From positions 186,001-250,000 of the forward strand of contig JAHBWE010000014.1 of NCBI GenBank assembly GCA_019637155.1: DNA of 64,000 bases. Reading direction: 5' to 3'. This DNA comes from Labilithrix sp. Lineage in GTDB: Bacteria; Myxococcota_A; Polyangia; Polyangiales; Polyangiaceae. Shown here one piece after another: positions 44,545-52,637 of this stretch; position 1 is the first letter of the stretch, and the number at the start of each line of letters is the position of its first letter. The notes under the pieces are model-generated. The model made no database searches and was not told the origin of the DNA. It saw only the letters and a program-made list of their open reading frames with translations. The translations under genes and the position numbers were made by a program.

Positions 44545-46305
44545 ATGGCTGAAGATCTCGAGAAGCTGCTGGAGGAGACGTCCGCTCTCCGCGCCCCTCT
44601 CACCGCCGACGAGCCCGCTGGAGCCGACATCTCGCTCGAGCCCGAGTTCGAGGCGATCAAGCTCGAGATCGACAAGCTGACGGGCATCGACGGATTGACG
44701 CCGGATTGGGATCTCGTCCGCACGTCGGCCGAGGACCTCCTCGCGAGCCGCACCAAGGACCTGCGCCTCGCCGTGTGGCTCACCGTCGCGGGCGTGCATT
44801 CCTCGGGCTGGCACGGCCTCGCGCGCGGTCTCGTCGTCTGTCGTGCGCTCATGGTCGACCTGTGGGAGGTCGCCCTTCCCAAGCGAGACAAGGCACGCAG
44901 CAACATCATCGGCTGGCTCGCGGAGAGGGCCGTTCCGCGCGTGCAAGAGCTGTCGGTCGAGATGAGAGACGGCGCGGACGTGCGCGCGGCGTTCGAGCTC
45001 GTGACGGACATCGATCGCGTGGCGAGCGAGAAGCTCGGGGACGCGTTCCAGGGGATCCGCGCCTTCATCTCTGCGATGAAGTCGCGCGTCGCCGACATCC
45101 CGAAGCCGCCGCCGACGCCTCCTCCTCCGCCGCCGGCCGACTCCGCGCCGGGCTCCGACCCCCCTCCCTCTTTCGACGCTCCGGCTGCGGAGCCGGCGCC
45201 GAGCGGCGGTGTCGCTCTCTCGACACGAGCGGCGGACGCCGACGCGACGACGGCGACGATCGCCGGCACCCTCGTCGCGCTCGCTCGTTCGATCGCGATG
45301 GTGGAGCCCGCGCGAGCGTGGGCCTATTCGCTTCACCGGCGGGGGATCTGGCTTCGCATCGAGCGCGGCGCCTTCGACGCAGCACCGCTCGACGGTGCGC
45401 CGGACGCCGCGACGCGCGAACGGCTCGGAAGCCTCGCGAACGAATCGCGCTGGCTGGAGCTCGTCTTCGCGGGCGAAGAGGCCTCCGCTCTCTACCCGAG
45501 CTGGCTCGACCCGCATCGTTTCGTGGCGCTCGCCCTCGAGCGACTGGGCAGCGCGTTCAACGATGCCCGCGCGACGGTCGGCCGCGACACGACGGACTTC
45601 GTTCGCCGGCACCGGCGCCTCCTCGACGCAAAGTTCACGGACGAGACGGCGGCGGCGGCGATCGAGACCGTGGCCTGGCTCGAAGCGGAGACGCAGCGCT
45701 GGCACGGCACCGCGCTCGCCGACGTCGGACGTCACGAAGATCGGCAGCTCGCCGCCCGCTTCGCGGATGCACGAAACCTCGTCGCGAGCGGGCGTCATGC
45801 GGAGGGCCTCGCGTTCGCGATGCAGCTCGCGCGGCGCGGCTCCGATCCGCGCGACCGCTTCCGCGCAAACCTCGACGTCGCGCGGCTCGCGAGCCAGGTC
45901 GGTGCGAACGACGTCGCGCGGCCGATCCTGGAGTCGCTCGTCGCCGACGCGACGCGGCACGATCTCGAGCGATGGGAGCCCGCGCTCGCAGCGCGCCTCT
46001 CCGCCGGTCTCTATCGTGTGCTCCCGGCGGACGCCCCCGAGCGCACGACCGCCTTCGAGACGCTCTGCCGGATCGATCCCGGCCTCGCGCTCCGCGTCCA
46101 GGGTCGCGCTCACACGACCAGCGACGGCGCAGCCCCACCCGCGCCGATCGCGATCCCGCTTCCCACCTACGTCGCGGCGCTCGCGCCGAGCGCTCCCGAG
46201 AACGCGCCGTCTGCCGAGCCGGAGTATCAGCCCGACTACCCGTCGTACGAGTCGTACGACGACGGGGGTGGGCTATCCGCATGGATGAACGATGACGACG
46301 ACTAG
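44545..46305 (+). CDS. tssA: Type VI secretion protein TssA
   Basis: A 586-residue TssA (ImpA-type). The N-terminal ImpA domain (about 1-170) includes EFEAIKLEIDKL, PDWDLVRTSAEDLLASRTKDLRLAVWLTVA and LARGLVVCRALM; this is the assembly-initiating part. A Pro-rich linker (PPPTPPPPPPADS, about 192-204) separates it from a C-terminal helical region (RAWAYSLHRRGIWLRIERG, FADARNLVASGRHAEGLAFAMQLA). The end is acidic (WMNDDDD). TssA primes sheath and tail-tube polymerisation at the baseplate. It lies in an operon with tssB and tssC. Confidence 0.9.
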   Translation: MAEDLEKLLEETSALRAPLTADEPAGADISLEPEFEAIKLEIDKLTGIDGLTPDWDLVRTSAEDLLASRTKDLRLAVWLTVAGVHSSGWHGLARGLVVCRALMVDLWEVALPKRDKARSNIIGWLAERAVPRVQELSVEMRDGADVRAAFELVTDIDRVASEKLGDAFQGIRAFISAMKSRVADIPKPPPTPPPPPPADSAPGSDPPPSFDAPAAEPAPSGGVALSTRAADADATTATIAGTLVALARSIAMVEPARAWAYSLHRRGIWLRIERGAFDAAPLDGAPDAATRERLGSLANESRWLELVFAGEEASALYPSWLDPHRFVALALERLGSAFNDARATVGRDTTDFVRRHRRLLDAKFTDETAAAAIETVAWLEAETQRWHGTALADVGRHEDRQLAARFADARNLVASGRHAEGLAFAMQLARRGSDPRDRFRANLDVARLASQVGANDVARPILESLVADATRHDLERWEPALAARLSAGLYRVLPADAPERTTAFETLCRIDPGLALRVQGRAHTTSDGAAPPAPIAIPLPTYVAALAPSAPENAPSAEPEYQPDYPSYESYDDGGGLSAWMNDDDD

Positions 46306-46387
46306 CCGCCGAGCCGCCTTGTCAGATGCGGCAATTAGACGGAACATGCGTGACTCGTCCGAGTCCTGAGAAGAAGAGGGTACCTCC

Positions 46388-46891
46388 ATGGCAAACGAAG
46401 GATCCGTCGCACCGCCGGAACGCATCAACATCAAGTACAAGCCGTCGACGGGCGACGCGAAAGAGGAGATCGAGCTCCCGCTCAAGATGCTCTTCCTCGG
46501 CGACTACACGGGCCGTCCGGACCCGCGCGCGCTCGAGGATCGCAAGCCGATCAACATCGACAAGGACAACTTCGACCAGGTGCTCGGCGAGCAGAAGCTC
46601 GAGCTCAACATGGCGGTCAACGAGACCATGTCCGGGAACGAGGGCGCGTCGCTCAACGTGAACCTGAAGTTCAAGAAGCTGAGCGACTTCGGCCCCGAGG
46701 CCGTCGCGCAGCAGGTCCCCGAGCTGAAGAAGATGATCGAGCTCCGCGAGACGCTCACCGCGCTCAAGGGCCCGCTCGGAAACACGCCGGCGTTCCGGCG
46801 CAAGATCCAGGATCTCCTGGCAGACAACGCGAAACGCGACCAGCTCATGAAGGAGCTGGGCCTCGGTGACGAGCCGAAGGCGGGAGGCTGA
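46388..46891 (+). CDS. tssB: Type VI secretion sheath small subunit TssB (VipA)
   Basis: A 167-residue TssB. Signature blocks are EELPLKMLFLGDYTG-like LPLKMLFLGDYTGRPDP, IDKDNFDQVLGEQKLELNM and LKFKKLSDFGPEAVAQQVPELKKMIELRETL. It pairs with TssC to form the contractile sheath. A good gagg ribosome site precedes the ATG (46388). It is followed by tssC with only 2 nt between them. Length and order are canonical. Confidence 0.95.
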   Translation: MANEGSVAPPERINIKYKPSTGDAKEEIELPLKMLFLGDYTGRPDPRALEDRKPINIDKDNFDQVLGEQKLELNMAVNETMSGNEGASLNVNLKFKKLSDFGPEAVAQQVPELKKMIELRETLTALKGPLGNTPAFRRKIQDLLADNAKRDQLMKELGLGDEPKAGG

Positions 46892-46893
46892 AC

Positions 46894-48378
46894 ATGGCTG
46901 AAGAGCAAGCAGCGGGCGCAGCAGCGGCGACCGAGACCGCCGAGGGCTCACTCCTCGACGAGATCCTCGGCGCGACCCAGATGCAGCCGACCGATGACGG
47001 CTACGACATCGCGAAGAAGGGCGTCCACGCCTTCATCGCCAACCTCCTCACGGAGAGCAGCAGCCAGAGCGCGAAAATCGATAAGTCGGTCGTCGACGCG
47101 ATGATCGTCGAGATCGACAAGAAGATCTCGAAGCAGCTCGACGCGATCATGCACAACCCGGCCTTCCAGAAGCTGGAGTCGGCGTGGCGCGGGCTCAAGT
47201 TCGTCGTCGATCGCACCAATTTCCGCGAGAACATCAAGATCGAGCTCCTCAACGTCTCGAAGGACGACCTGATCGCCGACTTCGAGGACGCGCCCGAGAT
47301 CACGAAGAGCGGCCTGTACAAGACCGCGTACACGGCCGAGTACGGGACCTTCGGCGGCAAGCCGATCGGCGCGATCTTCTCGAACTACGAGTTCGGCCCC
47401 GGCGCGCAGGACATGGAGCTCCTCAAGAACTGCGCGGCCGTCGCGGCCATGGCGCACGCGCCGTTCTTCGCCGCGGCGGGGGCGGCGTTCTTCGGTCAGA
47501 AGGACATGCTCGCCCTTCCGAACCTGAAGGACCTCGCGTCCCACTTCGAGAGCCCGCTCTATACGAAGTGGAACTCGTTCCGCGACACGGAAGACGCGCG
47601 TTACGTCGGCCTCCTGATGCCCCGCTTCCTCCTCCGCCTCCCGTACGGCGAGAAGACGATGCCGATCAAGAGCTTCAACTACTCGGAGGACACCGTCGAC
47701 AAGCACGACGAGTACCTCTGGGGGAACGCCTCCTACGCGATGGCCTCGCGCCTCGCCGACAGCTTCGCGAAGTACCGCTGGTGCCCGAACATCATCGGAC
47801 CCCAGGCCGGCGGAACGGTCGAGAACCTCCCGCTTCACCAGTACGAAGCGATGGGCGAGATCCAGACCAAGACGCCGACGGAGATCATGCTCTCCGAGCG
47901 TCGCGAGTTCGAGCTCTCGGAGCAGGGTTTCATCGGCCTCACGTTCCGCAAGGACTCCGACAACGCCGCGTTCTTCTCCGCGAACAGCTGCCAGCGGCCG
48001 AAGAACTTCGGTCAGTCGCCGGAGGGCAAGGAGGCGGAGCTCAACTACCGCCTCGGCACGCAGCTCCCGTACATCTTCGTGGCGTGCCGCATCGCGCACT
48101 ACCTGAAGGTCATCCAGCGCGAGCAGATCGGAACGACGAAGGAAGCGGGCGAGCTCCAGAGCGAGCTCAATCAGTGGATCTCGCAGTACGTCGTCGACCA
48201 GGACGGCGTCTCCGCCTACATCCGTGGCGTGCGTCCGCTGCGCTCCGCCGCGATCACGGTGTCCGAGGTCCCCGGCAACGCGGGCTTCTACAAGGTCGAC
48301 ATGAAGGTGCGCCCGCACTTCAAGTACATGGGCGCCTCCTTCACGCTGAGCCTCGTCGGCAAGCTCGACAAGAGCTAG
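46894..48378 (+). CDS. tssC: Type VI secretion sheath large subunit TssC (VipB)
   Basis: A 494-residue TssC. LLDEILGATQM opens the protein, then the core FQKLESAWRGLKFVVDRTNF, GKPIGAIFSNYEFGPGAQDMELLKNCAAVAA and PRFLLRLPYGEKTMPI. The family continues to the C-terminal RPHFKYMGASFTLSLVGKLD, the sheath core. Together with TssB it forms the contractile sheath. A strong intrinsic terminator lies 19 bp after the stop. Confidence 0.96.
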   Translation: MAEEQAAGAAAATETAEGSLLDEILGATQMQPTDDGYDIAKKGVHAFIANLLTESSSQSAKIDKSVVDAMIVEIDKKISKQLDAIMHNPAFQKLESAWRGLKFVVDRTNFRENIKIELLNVSKDDLIADFEDAPEITKSGLYKTAYTAEYGTFGGKPIGAIFSNYEFGPGAQDMELLKNCAAVAAMAHAPFFAAAGAAFFGQKDMLALPNLKDLASHFESPLYTKWNSFRDTEDARYVGLLMPRFLLRLPYGEKTMPIKSFNYSEDTVDKHDEYLWGNASYAMASRLADSFAKYRWCPNIIGPQAGGTVENLPLHQYEAMGEIQTKTPTEIMLSERREFELSEQGFIGLTFRKDSDNAAFFSANSCQRPKNFGQSPEGKEAELNYRLGTQLPYIFVACRIAHYLKVIQREQIGTTKEAGELQSELNQWISQYVVDQDGVSAYIRGVRPLRSAAITVSEVPGNAGFYKVDMKVRPHFKYMGASFTLSLVGKLDKS

Positions 48379-48396
48379 GTCGCGAGACGCGAGCAG

Positions 48397-48436
48397 GTAG
48401 AGCGGGCGCCTCGTCGGGCGCTCGCTCTACTTTTTT
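48397..48436 (+). terminator. Rho-independent terminator after tssC
   Basis: A GC-rich stem (GTAGAGCG-GCGCC left arm at 48397-48410 and its near-perfect complement GGCGC-CGCTCTAC ending at 48430; one mismatch) with a short loop is followed by TTTTTT (48431-48436). It ends the tssA-tssB-tssC transcript. Its right arm also contains the stop codon of the opposite-strand lipoprotein, whose last Lys codons are the T-run read backwards. Confidence 0.85.
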
Positions 48437-49314
48437 GTCGTGGTCCTGCTGGTGACGCGGGACCAGAGCGAGTCCTCGTCGACGACCATCGTGCCGCCCG
48501 GGGCGAAGGTGAACGAGCGCTCTTGTTCGGAGCGGCGTAGCTCGCGCGCGAGCTCGTCGCGGACGAGCACCTGCTCGAGGACGCGGATGCCGCCGTCGAG
48601 GTACTGGATCGAGCTCGAGAGACGGTACTCGACCTTCCCGGGGACGCCTGGCTCGCTGTTGACCGCGTAGTCGACGCGCTCCTGGCTGATGTGCGCGACG
48701 CGATCGAGGACGCCGAGGCGGGGCTGGAAGACGCTCACGGCCGTCTCGCAGCCCGCTTCGGCCTTCCGTGCCTTGCAGCCGTCGTCCTGCGCGACGACGA
48801 CGACGGCCGGCCCGAGCCGCTCGATCGTGAACGTCGACTTCGGGCGGCCGCGGAAGGTGCCGACGGCGTAGACCTCGGCGGTGCCGTCGATCGTGCGGAG
48901 GAGAGCGAGCGCGCCGCCGGCGGTGCCGTCTTCGAACGTGTGGGAGCGCATCCAGGCGGCCTTCAGCCGGTCGCCGCCGCCGCCCATGACGATGGCGCCC
49001 TCCTCGATCTTCGTCGGCGTGCCGCCCTTCAGGACGTCATCCTGGAGCGGTGCGCGGCCGGTACAGGCGCGGGCATTCTCCTCTAGCTGCGCCCGCGTCG
49101 GATCGAAGGACGGAAAGACGAGCGGCCAGATCTGCTCCTCGCGGAGCGAGACCGCTGCGCGCTCTTCTTTCTTCGGCGGTCCAAGGTGCGTGAAGCATGC
49201 CGGGAGCGGGGCCAGTTGCCGTGCGTCGTCCTCGGTGCGCGGGCGCTCCTCCGTCGCGGCGCATCCCGCGAGGAAGACCGACGAGAGCAGCCCGAGCCAG
49301 AAGACCGTGCGCAC
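48427..49314 (-). CDS. Lipoprotein within the T6SS cluster
   Basis: A 295-residue lipoprotein from a GTG start at 49314 (signal VRTVFWLGLLSSVFLAGCAA, Cys18). The mature part has four cysteines (ACFTHLG, ARACTGR, DGCKARK, AGCETAV) and a beta-rich C-terminus (FQPRLGVLDRVAHISQERV). It is oriented against the T6SS operons and its role there is unknown. A TssJ-like function is unlikely because TssJ is found at 57883. The longer frame to 49401 lacks a signal. Confidence 0.65.
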   Translation of the reverse strand: MRTVFWLGLLSSVFLAGCAATEERPRTEDDARQLAPLPACFTHLGPPKKEERAAVSLREEQIWPLVFPSFDPTRAQLEENARACTGRAPLQDDVLKGGTPTKIEEGAIVMGGGGDRLKAAWMRSHTFEDGTAGGALALLRTIDGTAEVYAVGTFRGRPKSTFTIERLGPAVVVVAQDDGCKARKAEAGCETAVSVFQPRLGVLDRVAHISQERVDYAVNSEPGVPGKVEYRLSSSIQYLDGGIRVLEQVLVRDELARELRRSEQERSFTFAPGGTMVVDEDSLWSRVTSRTTTKK

Positions 49315-49557
49315 GGCCCACAGGATACGAGGCGCCCGCCGCCGACCCCAGTTCTCGGCGATACAGCACACGATACGTCCCCCCTGTATCAGGCGATACA
49401 CCCCCCCCGCGCACTATCCGAGCTCGGATGTCATGCCGCGCAACCCGCGAGAAAATCAGCGATCGTTCGCTGAACCGGGCCTGCGCCCATTGACCGCAAC
49501 GAGCCGGCATGGAGAATGCTCAAGTCATCTGCAGGCAAGGAGCTCACGAGGAACAAC
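49315..49557. promoter_or_regulatory. Control region of the hcp operon and of the divergent lipoprotein
   Basis: This 243-bp gap holds an inverted repeat GATACAG (49360-49366) / CTGTATC (49384-49390) and two further GATAC copies (49371 and about 49394), possible operator half-sites. Near the hcp gene, TTGACC (49490-49495) and GAGAAT (49512-49517) are 16 bp apart, a plausible but weak sigma-70-type promoter. No sigma-54 GG/GC signature is visible. gagga precedes the hcp ATG. Confidence 0.5.
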
Positions 49558-50052
49558 ATGGCTCAATTCGGAATTTTCGTAGCGTTCGGTGACAACAAGT
49601 CGGCCAAGATCAAGGGCAACTCCGCGGTTGCGGGTTACGAGGACTGGGTCCTCGGTCATTCGGTGCAACTCAACAGCCGGGCGGACCGTACGGACGGCCC
49701 TGCGGGCAAGACGGCGAAGAAGGTGACCGCGCATGTCGACGGCCTGTCGCTCATGCTCCACGGCGGCAGCGCGACGGCGGAGATGTACAAGACGCTCTTC
49801 GCGACGACGGCGCTCGCTCAGGTTCACATCCACCAGTGCCTGCAGCCCGTCGACAAGGCGGCCAAACAGGCGCCCGATCTCGTCCAGAAGATCGAGCTCA
49901 AGGACGTGTTCATCACGTCCGTCTCCGAGAACTGGATGCCCGATGGAGAGCGCTCGGTGCAGGTCACGCTCGAGTTCGCCCACATCATGTTCACGGAGGG
50001 CAAGAAGACCGCCGACTTCACCGTGCGCAACCTCACCAAGGCAGGCGGCTGA
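49558..50052 (+). CDS. hcp: Type VI secretion tail-tube protein Hcp (TssD)
   Basis: A 164-residue Hcp. It has the usual beta-barrel layout with one helix: VAGYEDWVLGHSVQLN (the Hcp-type GYEDWI motif region), ITAHVDGLSLMLHGGSATAEMYKTL-like segments, IELKDVFITSVSENW and VQVTLEFAHIMFTE. Stacked hexamers form the inner tube that is shot out with its cargo. The ATG at 49558 is chosen for the good ribosome site and correct start. It heads a rightward operon of hcp, Hcp-like, tssE and two effector-type genes. Confidence 0.92.
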   Translation: MAQFGIFVAFGDNKSAKIKGNSAVAGYEDWVLGHSVQLNSRADRTDGPAGKTAKKVTAHVDGLSLMLHGGSATAEMYKTLFATTALAQVHIHQCLQPVDKAAKQAPDLVQKIELKDVFITSVSENWMPDGERSVQVTLEFAHIMFTEGKKTADFTVRNLTKAGG

Positions 50053-50128
50053 CCCTCCGTCGCGGAGCGGTCCCCACCAAGAATTCGGGGCGTAGCCCCA
50101 TCAACGTAGAAGAAGAGAGAGCAGGATC

Positions 50129-50590
50129 ATGGGAAGAGTCATTGGGCTGAAGGCAGGAACGATCGAGGGTGATGTCAGCGTTACGGGGGTCGAGAAGAAC
50201 ATCCGCGTCGACTCCGTCTCCGTAGGCGCGTCTGCGCAGATCACGTACGACTCGAGCGGCGGCGGCCATGTCCAGATCGGGGACGTCTCGCTCCTCATCA
50301 AGTACGGGGAGTGGGTCGCCGAGCTCCAGAAGGCGTGCTTCGACGGGCTCATCTTCGAAACGGTCACGATCATCGAGGTCGACCAGAAGAACGAGGCTCA
50401 GGGGAGCGCAGAGGCGAAGCTCGTGCGCACGATCAAGCTGACGAACGCGTACATCTCGAACATCGGCCTCGGCTGGGACGGCCCATACGCGACCTGCAGC
50501 CTCAGCTTCGCGTTCGAAAAGTGGGATCTCACCTACGAAGCGAAGTCCGGCGCGAAGATGGCGAGCCGCGACCTGATGGCGACCACCTGA
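50129..50590 (+). CDS. Second Hcp-like protein
   Basis: A 153-residue protein with the Hcp fold pattern: VSVGASAQITYDSSGGGHVQIGDVSL, IFETVTIIEVDQ, RTIKLTNAYISNIGLGWDG and CSLSFAFEKWDLTYE. It differs greatly from the first Hcp (no GYEDWI-type motif). It may be an alternative tube subunit, an Hcp adaptor for a particular effector, or an evolved chaperone. The gene is 76 bp after hcp and 39 bp before the likely tssE start. Confidence 0.72.
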   Translation: MGRVIGLKAGTIEGDVSVTGVEKNIRVDSVSVGASAQITYDSSGGGHVQIGDVSLLIKYGEWVAELQKACFDGLIFETVTIIEVDQKNEAQGSAEAKLVRTIKLTNAYISNIGLGWDGPYATCSLSFAFEKWDLTYEAKSGAKMASRDLMATT

Positions 50591-50629
50591 GTCGCGTGAG
50601 TCACACGACATGAGCACCCGAAGGTCACT

Positions 50630-51040
50630 CTGAGCGGGCACTCGCTGCTCCGCCGCATTCGCGAGCCCGCGCTCGCGGCTCCTCGACGGGTCGTTTCCGT
50701 CGAGGAGACACGGGCGGCCGTGCTCGACCATCTGCGCGCCATCTTCACGACGCGCGCGGGGTCGGCCCTCGTCGGAGCCGACTACGGCATCCTCAGCGTC
50801 ACCGACATCCTGCACTCGTGTCCTGACGCGATCGGAGACGTCCTCAAGAGTCTTCAGTCCGCGATTCGCAAGTACGAGCCGCGCCTCATCAACCCGGTCG
50901 TGAAGCACGTCGCGGGAGCGGACGGGACCGACGTGCAGATTCGCTTCGAGATCACCGCCGACATCCTCGACGGTGGGAAGCGTGTGCCTGTCAAGTTCAA
51001 GACTGCGATCGACGTGACGCGGAACGTCAGCGTCGACTGA
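50630..51040 (+). CDS. tssE: Type VI secretion baseplate protein TssE (probable CTG start)
   Basis: A 136-residue gp25-like baseplate wedge protein: SLLRRIREPA, EETRAAVLDHLRAIFTTRAGSALVGADYGILSVTDI, IRKYEPRLINPVVK. The frame opens at 50600 and the first standard start (GTG, 50720) would remove the conserved SLLRRIR start. CTG at 50630, preceded by aagg, gives a normal N-terminus. The CTG call is by inference from family alignment in memory. Confidence 0.8.
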   Translation: MSGHSLLRRIREPALAAPRRVVSVEETRAAVLDHLRAIFTTRAGSALVGADYGILSVTDILHSCPDAIGDVLKSLQSAIRKYEPRLINPVVKHVAGADGTDVQIRFEITADILDGGKRVPVKFKTAIDVTRNVSVD

Positions 51041-51100
51041 CCGCCTTCGTCGAAGACGGCACTAATGAAGTGAAGTGATAACGGAGATCAGGAGACGTAA

Positions 51101-51829
51101 ATGGGCAGTTGGAGTTTGGTGAACGTCAGGCACTGGGACAGCCATCGGAACGGGGAGGTGTTCGGAAACTACATGCCGGTCGTGTTCCGGCTCAAGTACA
51201 CCCCTTCCATGATGAGCTCCTTCAAGGAGATGCCGGCGCTGGAGTGGAAGGAGGTCATCACCCTCCTCGACCATGCCAAAGGCGAGTACTGGGTCTACAT
51301 CGGGGATCAGTACCGCCGCTGCATCTCGAGTCCGACCTTCGCCACGTGGACGTACCGCTACATCATGGCGTACGAGTCGACGAAGAAGGGCATCGCCTAC
51401 GACGAGCTGCAGGCGCCGACGATCTTGTATGATCGGAACGGCAGGCAGGTCTCCAAGGACGCGCTCCCGACGCTCAACTCCTCGCCCGAGAAGGCGAAGG
51501 CGGTCCGGGACTACCTCAAGCGCAACGGCGGAATGATGGACTGCACGGTGCGCGACTCGCCTGGAATCCAGACGCCCAAGGTCGGTGACGACACCGACAA
51601 GGAGCGCCTGCTGACCTTCGACTGCGGCCTGGCGGGCACCGGCCGGCGAATCTACTGCTGGCAATACCTGAAGGTGAGCTCCGCGACGCCGCAGGGCGCG
51701 TGGGTCAGGCAGTTCCAGTGGAACAACGGCTCACCGGGGCTCAAGATGACCGGCCTCAAGCGGGTGCAGCCGCCCGCCAACGTGTCCGTCGTCAAGCCCG
51801 GCGGCCTCGGGGCGGGGCAATACGAGTAG
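51101..51829 (+). CDS. T6SS-linked protein of unknown function, next to effector candidate
   Basis: A 242-residue soluble protein: MGSWSLVNVRHWDSHRNGE, YTPSMMSSFKEMPALEWKEV, YWVYIGDQYRRCISSPTFATW, and a C-terminal half with four cysteines (MMDCTVRDS, LLTFDCGLAG). No signal or membrane segment. Its stop is 10 bp before the next gene. Position suggests an adaptor, chaperone or immunity protein for the following gene, or itself an effector. Its GC content appears lower than the surrounding genes. Family not recognised. Confidence 0.65.
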   Translation: MGSWSLVNVRHWDSHRNGEVFGNYMPVVFRLKYTPSMMSSFKEMPALEWKEVITLLDHAKGEYWVYIGDQYRRCISSPTFATWTYRYIMAYESTKKGIAYDELQAPTILYDRNGRQVSKDALPTLNSSPEKAKAVRDYLKRNGGMMDCTVRDSPGIQTPKVGDDTDKERLLTFDCGLAGTGRRIYCWQYLKVSSATPQGAWVRQFQWNNGSPGLKMTGLKRVQPPANVSVVKPGGLGAGQYE

Positions 51830-51839
51830 TGACCCTCCG

Positions 51840-52637
51840 ATGAAATTCACGCAACCATCTCCAAACTTCTATTTCGTCTACGAACACGACCACGCCAACC
51901 GCGCACGAGCGTTTGCCGGCGACAAATGCCAGGACATCAACCAGCCGGCCAAGACCGTACAGAAGTTGGACACGCTCGTGTTCTGGGGCCACGGAACGCC
52001 CGCCGGCCTATGTGGAAAGGATGCCAAGGGGATCGTCGACGTCATCAAGAAGTGGCGCGCCCTCAATTCGAAGATCGAGACGGTCGAGATCCTCACGTGC
52101 AATTCGAGGCACGCCCCTGGCGGGAGTGATCCCTTCATCACGAAGCTGAAAAACCAGATGGGCTTCAGGTTGCGTAACGTCAAGGTCAAAGCCATGCCCA
52201 TCCGGATGGGGCCGGGCGGTCTGCACGGAGATTCGATCCTGTTTGCGGACTACAATAGCAGGACGTGGTGCTACATGACGGCGCCGAGCGACCGGGAGCT
52301 GTTTTCGATGCGGTCGCTGTTCAAAGCGATCTGCGAGACGCTGCACGGCGACAACGCGGTGACCACCGCCACGTATCTGACGAGCTCCCCGCCGAGGAAG
52401 CCGAACGAGGGGGCCCCCTTGAATCCCTTTTCCAAGTGGGCAAAGGAAATCAAAGACATTCACGATTGCCAGCAGATTCAGGGATGGCTGGGAGGGAACG
52501 TTTCCCAGTTCATGAAGGACTTCCTGAAGGCCCTGGACGACGACGCGTTCCGGCGGGAGTTCATCGCGACCCGAAAGTACTCGATGAACTACGGCATGTT
52601 CGAGACCCTGAGGTCCGCGCTCGTCACGATCAAGTGA
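51840..52637 (+). CDS. Candidate T6SS effector: clan CD (caspase/C80-like) cysteine peptidase
   Basis: A 265-residue protein whose first part has the His/Cys arrangement of clan CD peptidases: a strand followed by FWGHGTPAGLCG (His51) and, 36 residues later, VEILTCNSRH (Cys87). This fits the caspase, C80 and gingipain-type dyad. The rest (MPIRMGPGGLHGDSILFAD, KSLFKAICETLHGDN-like) is not recognised. There is no signal peptide. The first 60 bases are about 47% GC, far below neighbours. The gene sits in the hcp operon after an unknown protein. Clan assignment is from the visible dyad only. Confidence 0.6.
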   Translation: MKFTQPSPNFYFVYEHDHANRARAFAGDKCQDINQPAKTVQKLDTLVFWGHGTPAGLCGKDAKGIVDVIKKWRALNSKIETVEILTCNSRHAPGGSDPFITKLKNQMGFRLRNVKVKAMPIRMGPGGLHGDSILFADYNSRTWCYMTAPSDRELFSMRSLFKAICETLHGDNAVTTATYLTSSPPRKPNEGAPLNPFSKWAKEIKDIHDCQQIQGWLGGNVSQFMKDFLKALDDDAFRREFIATRKYSMNYGMFETLRSALVTIK

